Source: Parasitella parasitica
Lineage: Eukaryota; Mucoromycota; Mucoromycetes; Mucorales; Mucoraceae
NCBI GenBank assembly: GCA_025201805.1
Contig: MU619335.1
Span: forward strand, 1,910-62,499
Direction: 5' to 3'
Length of the DNA: 60,590 bases
Position 1 is the first letter of the stretch. Each line of letters begins with the position of its first letter. The notes under the pieces were generated by a model. The model saw nothing but the letters and a program-made list of their open reading frames with translations, had not been told where the DNA came from and did no database searches. The position numbers and the translations under genes are program-made. Below are positions 25,505 through 37,108 of this stretch, piece by piece.

Positions 25505-27264
25505 ATGTCAGAGAAAACAAAAACAGAGTTAGCCATGACTAAACCGCTCAGTAGATTCGGTGAGCATTTCGACCTAATGCCTCCTTCTGAGTTATTAGTG
25601 GATGAACCGCTGGCTCAGCAAGGTAAAAGATTTGTATCTCCATTGTCTGCTTCTCCGCACAGACCTTGTACAAAGCATCCCTCTAATTTAAATATCAAAT
25701 CTGCGGAACCGTCTCACACATGGGCCACCCCGTATACACCAACATCTCCCATTATTGGCGGTCCAAATTATTCCAGAAGCGTATCGCCGTTATCACCAGC
25801 GCCGATTACAGATCCAGGGCAAAGACTGGGCTATTCTACCAATGAGTTTACAAAATATCCCAAACAAGCAGGTGCAAAGCGATCAAAGAATTTCAATAAT
25901 CTGAAAATTACAGCAAATCAGGATTATGCAGCCTCAAGCGCTAGTAAACCCAAGCTTTTGCGCAGCAGTTTAAACAGGGCAGACATAATAATCAAACGGT
26001 ATGAGGCGTGGAGCAATTTTATAAGCCTGATTATCTCTTGGGTTGGTGAGATATCTCGGCTAAGCCTTCAATCAGAACAATCATTCAGCTCTCTGCTAAA
26101 AGAAAGTCGATTCTCCAACCTCAAAGGTAGTGGTGGTCCGATCGAATCCGCGAATGGAATCCATGCGACGATTGTTGGCTTCACAGCAGACCTGGCATTG
26201 CAAGAACAGCGGTTTGGACACTGTCTCAAGGAACAGGTGCTTGATTTGGAAAAGTTTAAAAAGGAGTGTACCACACAGGTAAAAGGCCTAAAGTCAAGAT
26301 CTGATCTAGCCTTGGATGAGTTCTTCAGGAGAGCGGAAAGTACAGCAGGCTTAATGGCGCAGCTAAACAAGGCCTGTAAGAAAGCTCGTCGTGCGCTTGA
26401 AAAAGGTGCTCAGCTGACAAACGATCCTTGGATAGTCAATCTATGTAAATGCGTTCCACGTAATGTAGCAATGACCTCATCAAAATTCATGTATGTTAGA
26501 TGTGTTGAGGGAGTTGAAGAGGGAAGTGGACGAAGAAAACAGGCAAAGACGGTTGATGGTGCCTATTCAACAGACGATGTGTGATTTCGAAACTCGCTTG
26601 TTGAGAGCTGTGGAGGAAACGGTCAAGATTTGCTTTGCGAGGCCAGGCGGAAAAAGTCTGACAGAGGAACGACTAAACAGCCTTGAAACGTCTCTGAATG
26701 CGGCCGTAACAGACAACTGGGACGCATTTGTGCAGAGCAACAAAAAGGACATTGTGAGCGAAAGCAAACCCAACAAACACTACCTCAAGATCAACTATCC
26801 ATGCAAAAACGACCCGCTGGTCACGACGCTACATAAAGGCGTGCTTGAACGCAAATCAGGCGTGTTGAACAGATACACACAGCGGTTCTTTGTGCTCACT
26901 GAATGTAAGAGAGCCTCCATACGCTGCTTGACGAATATGTTGATAGTAATATGTAAACATAGCCGGGTTCTTACATCAGTTTAAACTAAAAGACAAGGTG
27001 TCCCCTGAATTCTCTATTTACATCCCCAAAGCTACCATCATACCTGACACGGACATCAGCCGTCTAAGTCCAACTACTTTTCAGTCGTCGGAAGAGCCAG
27101 ACAAACAAGGCAGCCATTATTCTTTCGAAATTCAGCGTTCTGGGTCTGTGCTTCAGCGTGATAAATCATATATGTTTCGCACTGTGAGTCTTTTAGATAT
27201 GGCCAAGTGGTGTAAATTGTTAGGCGACGTTGCCACAAGGCCAATTGGCTCAGTAGCTCAGTAG
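25505..27264 (+). CDS. SLM1/SLM2-like F-BAR plus PH protein, disrupted 3' part
   Basis: Slm-type proteins bind plasma-membrane PI(4,5)P2 and act with TORC2. Exons 25505-26444, 26500-26904 and 26963-27264 give about 548 residues up to a stop inside an 8-bp tandem array. A disordered Pro/Ser-rich N-terminus is followed by a long helical BAR-like region (RYEAWSNFISLIISWVGEIS through ACKKARRALEKG and DPWIVN). A PH domain follows (HKGVLERKSGVLNRYTQRFF, then GFLHQFKLKD and MFRTVSLLDMAKWC). After the array, the same protein appears to continue at about 27315 (VAQPYRPPTASSDRRSAKSG) to about 27609 in another frame. Intact reading would need the array to be shorter or spliced. An alternative Met at 25418 adds a hydrophobic stretch, probably 5' leader. 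Confidence 0.75.
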
Positions 27265-27322
27265 CTCAGTAGCTCAGTAGCTCAGTAGCTCAGTAGCTCA
27301 GTAGCTCAGTAGCTCAGTAGCA
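27251..27322 (+). repeat. 8-bp tandem array (CAGTAGCT), eight copies plus a variant
   Basis: Eight perfect head-to-tail copies of CAGTAGCT are followed by a ninth reading CAGTAGCA. Because 8 is not a multiple of 3, every reading frame meets TAG within the array. It interrupts the SLM1-like gene exactly where the residues VAQ are found on both sides. Confidence 0.95.
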
Positions 27323-27636
27323 CAGCCTTATAGGCCGCCTACAGCCTCGTCTGACCGCAGATCCGCAAAGAGCGGTGAGCTGATGTTGGACACTAATCGC
27401 CCTTCTGCTCAAAATCTTCAAGAAACAGCACCACCGCCTTCTCCAATTCGACATTTACCGCCAGTATCAGTGCAGGTCAAAACGGATAGGTTCAATAATG
27501 CTTCAAACAATATCCCTCAGTACGCTATGCAGCAGCCCACTGCACTCCGACTGGTGCAACAGCAGAGTCCTATTGTGGAGAAGGGCACAAACAATATACA
27601 CCACAATTGAATATCTGATCATTCGACTCGTTTGGC

Positions 27637-27883
27637 NNNNNNNNNNNNNNNNNNNNNNNNNNNNNNNNNNNNNNNNNNNNNNNNNNNNNNNNNNNNNNNN
27701 NNNNNNNNNNNNNNNNNNNNNNNNNNNNNNNNNNNNNNNNNNNNNNNNNNNNNNNNNNNNNNNNNNNNNNNNNNNNNNNNNNNNNNNNNNNNNNNNNNNN
27801 NNNNNNNNNNNNNNNNNNNNNNNNNNNNNNNNNNNNNNNNNNNNNNNNNNNNNNNNNNNNNNNNNNNNNNNNNNNNNNNNNNN
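27637..27883. other. Assembly gap (247 N)
   Basis: This run of N lies between the end of the SLM1-like gene and the kinesin gene. It may hide the SLM1-like stop codon and the kinesin 5' end. Repeats on both sides (8-bp array left, 51-bp units right) are a likely cause of the gap. Confidence 0.99.
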
Positions 27884-27905
27884 CTCCTTTAATTGTTGAA
27901 AGAAA

Positions 27906-29926
27906 ATGACAATGAGCACCATTATCCCAGCCAACCCACCTCCCAAAGGGCCGAATAACCGACGGGCCGCCATAGAAAAGACTGAGAACAATACAAAGGG
28001 ACCAAACAATCGACGGGTTCCGGTAAAGAAGAGCGGCATCAGCACAAAAGGAGCGAATAACCGACGGATGGAGAAGAGTGATATGACTTCAAAAGCAGCA
28101 AACAGTCGACGGATCATTATGGAAAAGAGCGGTATGAATACAAAGGGGACTAATATTCAAGTAGTCCTTCGCTGCAAGTAAGTTTGTTTGGCTTTGCGGG
28201 TGAAATCTCACATATTCACCAACATCGCGTAGAGACAGCAATCCTCCCAATTCACGGCAAACCTCATCGCCATCCATCTTGGAGTTTATGGAATCCAAAG
28301 ATGCTGCTAACAAGTCTGTTACAGATGTGCTATTAAATACAAACAACACAATATACAGCTTTGATCGAGTGTTCAAGCCGGAAGAGACTCAGTCTGCAGT
28401 GTACACAGATGTTGCTGAGCCCATCCTCAACGATGTATTAGCTGGGTAAGTCCACTAGCCATTGCCATGGAAGCCAAGGACGGGCGCTAAATTGTTTCTG
28501 TATAGTTACAGCTGCACAATATTTGCTTACGGCCAAACTGGCACTGGCAAAACCTTCACTATGGAAGGCGATCTCAGTGACAACAACGGCTGCCCTGCCA
28601 AAAATGCTGGTATCATTCCCCGCACTATTCATGACCTCTTTGAAAAACTACCTGGCAACAGCTATGTCACCGTATCCATGCTGGAGCTCTATAACGAAGA
28701 GTTGAGAGACCTATTATGCGCTTCAGACTCCCAAAAGCCGTTGAAAATATTCGAAGAGAATGGGATAGCCAAAGTAAACTGTCAAGAATACAACATTTCC
28801 TCAGTTGCTCGCGGCCTTGAAATTATGAAATTAGGCGTTCGTAAAAGAATGACAGCCGCCACCAACTGTAACGAACAATCAAGGTAAAGCAGGGGGGGGC
28901 ATTTGGCAGATAGCGTTGGATCTGGCCAGCTAACTAGACATACTCTATAGTCGCTCCCATTGTATTTTCACACTCACAATTCATACAAGCAAAAAGACTG
29001 ACAAGGGTGAGGATGTTTTCAGTATTGGGAAATTAAACTTGGTTGATCTGGCTGGCTCAGAGAACAACCGAAGCTCAGGCTCTGAAAATATGCGTGCTCG
29101 AGAAGCTGCAAGTATCAACCGCAGCTTGCTAACCCTGGGAAGAGTTGTCAACTGTCTCGTCGATAAAACGCCTCACATCCCCTATCGTGAAAGCAAACTT
29201 ACTCGCATCCTTAAGGATTCGCTTGGGGGAAGCACCAAAACATGCATTATTGCTACCGTTGCCCCGTCAATACAAAATCAAGAAGAGATTAGAAGCACAC
29301 TTGACTATGCTAGCCACGCAAAAGGCATTTGCAACCAGCCCAGATCCAACAACATCATCAATCGCGAACGCCATTTGGACTCTCTTGTCAGTACAATCGA
29401 GCAACTACAAGACGAACTAAGAGTCAATTATGAGAAAAATGGCGTTTTCATGACTAAAAAAACCTACGAGCAAAAAAATGACGAACTGCTACAGTTGAAA
29501 AGTAGAATGGAGGAGGTTGTGCATCAAAACAAGATATTGACCGTGCTTGTTGACGCTAAAGACAAGGTAAGTCATGTATACAGGCCTTGAGTCATTGATG
29601 CAGCTCTGATGGCCTCTCGAACCGTATAGATGTTTGAGGAAGAAAAGCGGAAACGAAAAGAGGAAGTGGACGAGCAGAAGAAGCGACGAAAGGAAGAGGT
29701 AGAGGAACAGAGGAAACGACGAAAAGAAGACGCCGAAATGCAAAGAGACGAATACATTGAACTACTGACCAAATACAAGGAGGAATGCATGACTACAACC
29801 GAAAAGCTATGGGAGCGTAATTTAACCGAGGCCAAGCAACGGACTGCATTGGCAATAGCAAACCTGGCGAAGCCACCATCTGCTGGCTCAGCAGCAGCCG
29901 TGCCATCCCCCTCAAAAATTTTGTAA
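27906..29926 (+). CDS. Kinesin-5 (BimC/Eg5-like) motor, short form
   Basis: Kinesin-5 motors crosslink and slide spindle microtubules. Exons 27906-28177, 28233-28445, 28506-28883, 28951-29566 and 29630-29926 give about 591 residues. The motor domain has the P-loop AYGQTGTGKTFTMEG, switch I NEQSSRSH (across an exon junction), switch II NLVDLAGSEN and the microtubule-binding HIPYRESKLTRILKDSLGG. A coiled coil follows, ending in charged KRKEEVDEQKKRRKEEVEEQ repeats. Typical kinesin-5 proteins run near 1000 residues with a long stalk and a BimC box; here the chain stops soon after the neck and no BimC box is seen. The start codon lies 23 bases after the gap, so a more upstream start is possible. 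Confidence 0.85.
27945..28145 (+). repeat. Four 17-residue repeats at the kinesin N-terminus
   Basis: Successive units read KGPNNRRAAIEKTENNT, KGPNNRRVPVKKSGIST, KGANNRRMEKSDMTS and KAANSRRIIMEKSGMNT, then the motor begins KGTNIQVVLRC. The DNA unit is about 51 bp (one copy 48-45). The repeats are strongly basic and reach to within about 60 bases of the assembly gap. Confidence 0.85.
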
Positions 29927-30379
29927 CTAGCTGTTGGCTCCACCACTGCCTAAAGATCTTGAAAGAAACTAATGTAAAAAAGGAAAAAAAAAAAAAAAAG
30001 AAACATCGACGATAATTTTAATACTGTATATAAGATGTGGGATATAAATCGCCAAAAGTCAATCGTTTGTTTCAATTCGTAATTGCCAAACATTTTCCAC
30101 CGGTTTTTAAGCATAGCTTTCAAAAAACATGAGCACCAGGCACAAAAGCCGAAATCCTCCAAATGGCTGATATCTAGACTTTTGATTTGACGCGAAAGAC
30201 TTTTTTTTCGGTGAGCTATCCTTCAAAACTTTGCCAATGAAAAAAAAAAAAAATAGGTGCAGGGCGGCTATTGCAGCTCAAAGAATTGACCTGAGGCTTC
30301 CATGAATTCCGTCGCAGTGGTGGAGACATTGCTCATCAAAGTTTGGCAATGTGTTGCATTGAAGAAGCAGACGCTTGTA
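29927..30379. other. Intergenic, A/T homopolymer runs
   Basis: No gene is seen. Poly-A runs occur at about 29984-29998 and 30240-30253. The stretch ends at the left terminus of the next TIR element. Confidence 0.5.
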
Positions 30380-30561
30380 CAGTGCGGCTGGTAAATATTG
30401 TCACTTTGTGAAAAATAAATGTCGCTTTCGAAAAACATATGGCAGTTGTTGAAATCTAATTGTCGGTTTATGCAAAACTGATTGTCGCTTTCGAAAAATC
30501 ATGTATAGGTCTTATTAAAAGTAAATAGCAGAATGATCAGTTATATTATAGAAGTTTATTT
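30380..30561 (+). repeat. Left terminal inverted repeat of nuclease element
   Basis: It pairs with about 32105-32276. It is longer than the right arm because of insertions of roughly 10 and 15 bases (around 30453 and 30521). Confidence 0.85.
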
Positions 30562-30728
30562 GAGTAAAATGCCAAGATGTAAGTCGTGATAATAATTTAT
30601 TGTTTTGCCGGTTGGCATGATTGCAAAAGCCATTTATTATATTTTTTAGCACTTTTTACAGCATACTACATATTAAATTCGCGACTGATAAAGGGATCAC
30701 GGATGGTTAGTTGATACCCAAGGATTAT

Positions 30729-31745
30729 TTAATTTGATTTATCAGGATTTGTTTCTTCTTTTGACTTTCCTTTTTTGATATACTTTAGGAATTGTTGGTG
30801 TAATGATTCAGAATTTTTATATTTCAAGATATTTAAATTCTTCCCTTCTTCTAGACAAGCGATCCAATCCATTTTTTTTCCTTGCTCCATTGTCTTTTGT
30901 TTAAATTCAGCGACAAATTTCATGGCTTCTTCATACACGTTATTGTTTCTGTCAATTGTGGTGGCGGCTGTGGATGTTGAAGAAGATTCTGCAGTCAATA
31001 TTTCTTCATATTTCCTTTTCATCGTCAGAGCTCTTGAGTTTGCATCCTTTATGGCTTCTCCGAACTGTGGTTGATTAAGTGAATACGTGGGTGTCAATAG
31101 TTTATCATATTCCACAAGTTGAAAATCCACAGACGAAAGTGGTATATCTTTGTTAATGGTGCTAATTTGATGTTGGAATATTGTTGAGGTGTATAAGTAT
31201 TGAATGGTTGAATCAGTTTTGAATGGATGATCTGCTAACGAGAAACTGCGGTTTGTAAAAAAAGAACCAAGTGCAACTAATGGGTTCAGGGGAGTCAGCA
31301 AATTATCTTCGATACTTTCTTTAGAAATAATGTAACATTGTTCTGCCCATGGTTGTGAAAAGTATGAGAAGACACCTGGGAGCTTGCTTAGTTTCACATG
31401 TTTATGTGTATCTTGATCAAGCTTCTCTATACAAATGATCAATATTATAGGATCATTATGGTATCTTGTAAACGCTTGTAAGCAATAGTTGACAGCTCTT
31501 TTCATGATTGAAATGTTGATTGTATGCTGAATCTCCACAATCAGAGGAGGGAGATCTGAGAGAGCGTTCTTTGGTTCAAGAACCATGTTGGAGCATGTAC
31601 CGTCTGTCCATTCGCAATTTCCAATAATATAATCGTCTGTTGTTTTTACCAGAGAATCAGTGATAAGATTTACAACTTTAGGATCTCTCAGAATTCCTTT
31701 GGCCATTAGATCTTTTCCAGGCTTTGAATTCGTAGGTAGACTCAT
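30729..31745 (-). CDS. PD-(D/E)XK (Rpn/PDDEXK_2-like) nuclease ORF in mobile element
   Basis: This is a single uninterrupted ORF of 338 residues. The segment SDLPPLIVEIQHTIN (about 63-77) fits the Rpn/PDDEXK_2 core, in which a D is followed by a strand ending ExQ (here E71 and Q73). It continues MKRAVNYCLQAFTRYHNDPI and ILIICIEKL, the usual helix and next strand. The N-terminal part (KGILRDPKVVNLITDSLV) lacks a signal peptide. The C-terminus is Lys-rich and helical (KKMDWIACLEEGKNLNILKY), resembling a DNA-binding or oligomerising tail. Rpn proteins in bacteria are DNases that promote recombination. Here the ORF is enclosed by long TIRs, is intact and shows no introns. Assignment is by motif only; the first PD aspartate is not certain. 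Confidence 0.6.
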   Translation of the reverse strand: MSLPTNSKPGKDLMAKGILRDPKVVNLITDSLVKTTDDYIIGNCEWTDGTCSNMVLEPKNALSDLPPLIVEIQHTINISIMKRAVNYCLQAFTRYHNDPIILIICIEKLDQDTHKHVKLSKLPGVFSYFSQPWAEQCYIISKESIEDNLLTPLNPLVALGSFFTNRSFSLADHPFKTDSTIQYLYTSTIFQHQISTINKDIPLSSVDFQLVEYDKLLTPTYSLNQPQFGEAIKDANSRALTMKRKYEEILTAESSSTSTAATTIDRNNNVYEEAMKFVAEFKQKTMEQGKKMDWIACLEEGKNLNILKYKNSESLHQQFLKYIKKGKSKEETNPDKSN

Positions 31746-32104
31746 GAAAATTTAACAATTGAAGGGGAAAAAAAGCATCCGTAACTGTACTGCACAAATA
31801 ATCTTTCTTTTTTTTTTCGTAATGGAATCGTGATCCGGTTTTTATTTCAAGTCCTTTAGATGTCGAAATGAGTGATAGAAAAGACTGGATATTTAAGGGG
31901 GGGGGACGAGAATAGCAAGAAGGAAAATAAAGAAAAGAAATAGTACAAGAAGAAATCAAATTATAGCCAAAGACTTACGAATCTAGTTTTAATTCGGCAT
32001 CCAAACAATGCAGAGAGCGAGTAAGACGATGTGTTACTGAAGTCGAAACCGCACAAATAATCTAAATGTGCATACACATTTATGATCGGCTATATTTAAT
32101 TTTC

Positions 32105-32276
32105 TTCATTAGGGTATCTATAAACTTCTATAATATAACTGACATTCTGCTAATAAGACCTATACATGATTTTTCGAAAGCGACAATCAGTTTTGCATAA
32201 ACCGACAACAACTGCCATATGTCTTTCGAAAGCGACATTTATTTTTCACAAAGTGACAATATTTACCAGCCGCACT
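32105..32276 (-). repeat. Right terminal inverted repeat of nuclease element
   Basis: This is the reverse complement of the left arm. The final base pair and the TA duplication are eroded. Confidence 0.85.
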
Positions 32277-32937
32277 CGTTTCGAGTTTTACGCAAAGTAA
32301 CTTGACAGATTCTTTCTAAATTAAACTCGCCATGCTGCTTATTTGGAAATCATACCTATCAATTCTTTCACAATAGCGATGTAATGGGGGAAAGTAACGC
32401 CATTCTGTCTATCATGTACAGCTATTTTATCAAGCCAAGAAGCCCATGTTACTCATCTTCACCATATTAATTAAATTACCTTTATTTGGTAAATTTTAGT
32501 CCAAATTAGTATCAACGTACACCATCATATTGTACAATGTCGTCATGGCTTCACAGCGCTTGCTTGCTTTTCTTTGAAGGTACAAAAGTGTTTCCTTTTG
32601 ACTCTATTCAACGAGAGTAACGATTTCTTGATTTAAAACTGCCTTGTCGAGAAAACTGCAACTTGGTTATATTCCAGCACCGTGCAGCTTCTCAAAAGCT
32701 TCTAAAGGAAAGTAGCACTACTCTGGGAAGATCTGGATCGTTGAGGAGCCAAGACTGATGAGGCGCATCGACGCGATGTTATTAATTATTACGATGAGAG
32801 CGCTGTATCACAAAGGGCTTGATTCTAAATGATGCCTCATTACTGTTGTCTATAAAAGAGGCAGAAATCCCTCTCAATCTCATCTTTCTTCTTCTTTACA
32901 ATATCCAAAATGGTCTTTCTCTCAAACGCGATTTCTA
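32277..32937. other. Promoter region of glutamate decarboxylase gene
   Basis: No other gene is seen. A TATA box is listed separately. The first ATG after it (32910) is in another frame and hits a stop at about 32946. Confidence 0.5.
32851..32858 (+). promoter_or_regulatory. TATA box
   Basis: TATAAAAG lies about 60 bases before the first ATG and about 87 before the chosen start of the glutamate decarboxylase gene, followed by a C/T-rich leader (TCTTTCTTCTTCTTTACA). Confidence 0.6.
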
Positions 32938-34972
32938 ATGGCATGTAGCATGATATCTTGTAACAAAACTGCAGAAAGCCTAATATGTGTTTATCCCGCA
33001 ATAGCTCGTATCAATGCTTCTAATGCCCAAGGAGAACTTCACCATGATTCCGTAAGTACAGCTATTTATGGAACGAGATGGGCGAGTGAGAGTATTCCAA
33101 GGTTTGTGTACATATACATATATATTACAAAGACATCTTATATTGACCTATACGTAATCTTTGTAGATTCGAGATGCCCCAGGTACGTTGGATTTTGTAT
33201 GCATGAAAAAAAAAGGTGCTAAGATATTACCGAATTGTGTTACGTTTAACAGGAAGAGATGCCATCAAGTATGTTTTTATCGGGTGTAAATGTGCAGTAT
33301 GAGATCATTGTATTTATTTATTTATTTATTGGCTTTTAGGTGTGGCATACAGATTAATCAAGGATGATTTGGCTGTAAAGTATTGTAACAGTAAAGTTAA
33401 ACTTCCATCTAACTTTCTGCTGTCTATGGTTAGCTTGATGGTAATCCTGCCCTGAATCTTGCTACATTTGTTACCACTTATATGGAAGAAGAGGCTGAAA
33501 AACTGATGACTGAAAACTTGTCTAAAAACTTTATTGATTACGAAGAATATCCCCAAAGTGTAGAGCTTTGTGTAAGTGATACAGATGTAAAAAAAAAAAA
33601 AAACATAATAATATGTTTGTTCTTAGCGTAAATTTGGTAGAACCGTTGCGTTAATATGATTGCTCGTCTCTACCATGCACCTATGCATAGCGTTGATGAA
33701 GAAGCTCTCGGTTGCTCGACTGTTGGTTCCTCTGAGGCAATCATTTTAGCCACCTTGGCCATGAAACGTCGTTGGCAAAACGCTCGTAAAGAAAAGGGCT
33801 TGCCCTATGACAACCCTAATTTAGTCCTGGGTGCAAATTGTCAAGTGGCCTGGCACAAAGCTATTCGTTATCTCGAAATTGAACCGCGTGAAGTCGAATG
33901 CACAGAGGAATTGCTGTACATGGATCCTCACAAGGCTGTTGAGCTTGTAGATGAAAACACTATTGGAGTATGTGCCATTTTGGGCTCTACTGTAAGTATA
34001 TAACATATCATACACTATGGAATGCAATATCTAATGCTAGTGAGATAGTATACGGGGCATTATGAAGATGTCAAGACCTTGAATACCCTTTTGGAAGCCA
34101 AAAATGAATTGAACGGATGGGATATAGGTATTCATGTCGACGCTGCCAGTGGTGGATTTGTCGCACCTTTTGTTTCCCCTGAACTAGAATGGGACTTTAG
34201 ATTAAGTCGTGTAGTTTCCATCAATGTATCTGGACACAAGTATGGTTTGACCTATGCAGGTATTGGTTGGGCCGTTTGGAGAAGCGCGGAATACTTGCCA
34301 AAATCATTGATTTTCAACATCAATTATCTGGGCAGCGATCAAGCCTCTTTCACTCTGAATTTCAGTAAGGGTGCTGCTCATGTTATCGCTCAATACTATG
34401 TGATGATCCGTTTAGGTCAGGCTGGGTTCCGTAAGATTATGGGCAATTTAACTGCTACAGCAGATCATTTAGCCGAGAAACTCAAGGCCACTGGACGTTT
34501 TATCATCATGAGCGAATCGAATGGCCGTGGATTGCCCTTGGTAGCCTTTAGGTTAAATAACAAGCACCATTTTAACGAATTTGATATCTCTACCAAGTTA
34601 CGTGAACGTGGGTGGATCGTGCCTGCATATACGATGGCTCCCAGTGTGGAACATATTAAAATGCTGCGCGTCGTTGTTCGTGAGGACTTCTCTCGCTCTC
34701 GCTGCGAAATCTTGGTTAGGGATATCTTGGCTGCTCTTCATTCGTTAGACGAAGTTGATGAGTTGGCAATTGCCAAAAAACGGTAAGTAAACTTTTGTTA
34801 TAAAGCGTATTTATATTAATGAACAAACTACGTATATAGCGAACATCATGTTAAACACTCGCACAGTTCTATTTTCATTAATAACCCGAGCAAGCCTGCT
34901 TCAAAGGCCTCCAAAGATACCGATTCCGGCAATTCAGAAGATGCCAAGAAGCCAGCTCAAGGAATTTGCTAA
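32938..34972 (+). CDS. Glutamate decarboxylase (PLP-dependent)
   Basis: The enzyme converts glutamate to GABA with consumption of a proton and is cytosolic. Eight exons: 32938-33101, 33167-33182, 33253-33268, 33340-33374, 33434-33571, 33641-33991, 34049-34782 and 34840-34972, about 528 residues. Family segments include [65 protein letters not shown] and the PLP-lysine motif VSGHKYGL. Two exons are only 16 nt and one is 35 nt. The C-terminus is Ser/Lys-rich. The N-terminus is uncertain: ATG 32910 has good context but a frame that soon stops, so either 32938 is the start or a further small intron is present. A TATA box lies at 32851. Confidence 0.92.
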
Positions 34973-35049
34973 TTTTTATTTTCTTGTCGTTTATTTTTGA
35001 ACTTTTGTCTATAATAATAAACAATCTCTTTTGCCACAGTGTACAGGTA

Positions 35050-37108
<2,059 letters not shown>

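Larger units (their letters stand above)
30380..32276. mobile_element. TIR element carrying a PD-(D/E)XK nuclease ORF
   Basis: The left end CAGTGCGGCTGGTAAATATT (preceded by TA at 30378-30379) is matched in reverse at the right end, which closes ATATTTACCAGCCGCACT at 32276. The two arms are about 165-185 bp and nearly identical apart from two short insertions in the left arm. Inside each arm a phrase TGTCGCTTTCGAAA occurs twice, like the internal transposase-binding repeats of IR/DR-type Tc1 elements. The right-hand TA is not intact (CG follows). The only long ORF inside is a Rpn-like nuclease; no transposase is present, so movement would need one supplied elsewhere. Confidence 0.8.

Noticed and set aside
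27251-27322. CRISPR-like array
   Set aside because: Units are 8 bp, directly abutting, with no spacers.
27498-28117. Long open frames crossing the N run
   Set aside because: They are open only because N was translated as X.
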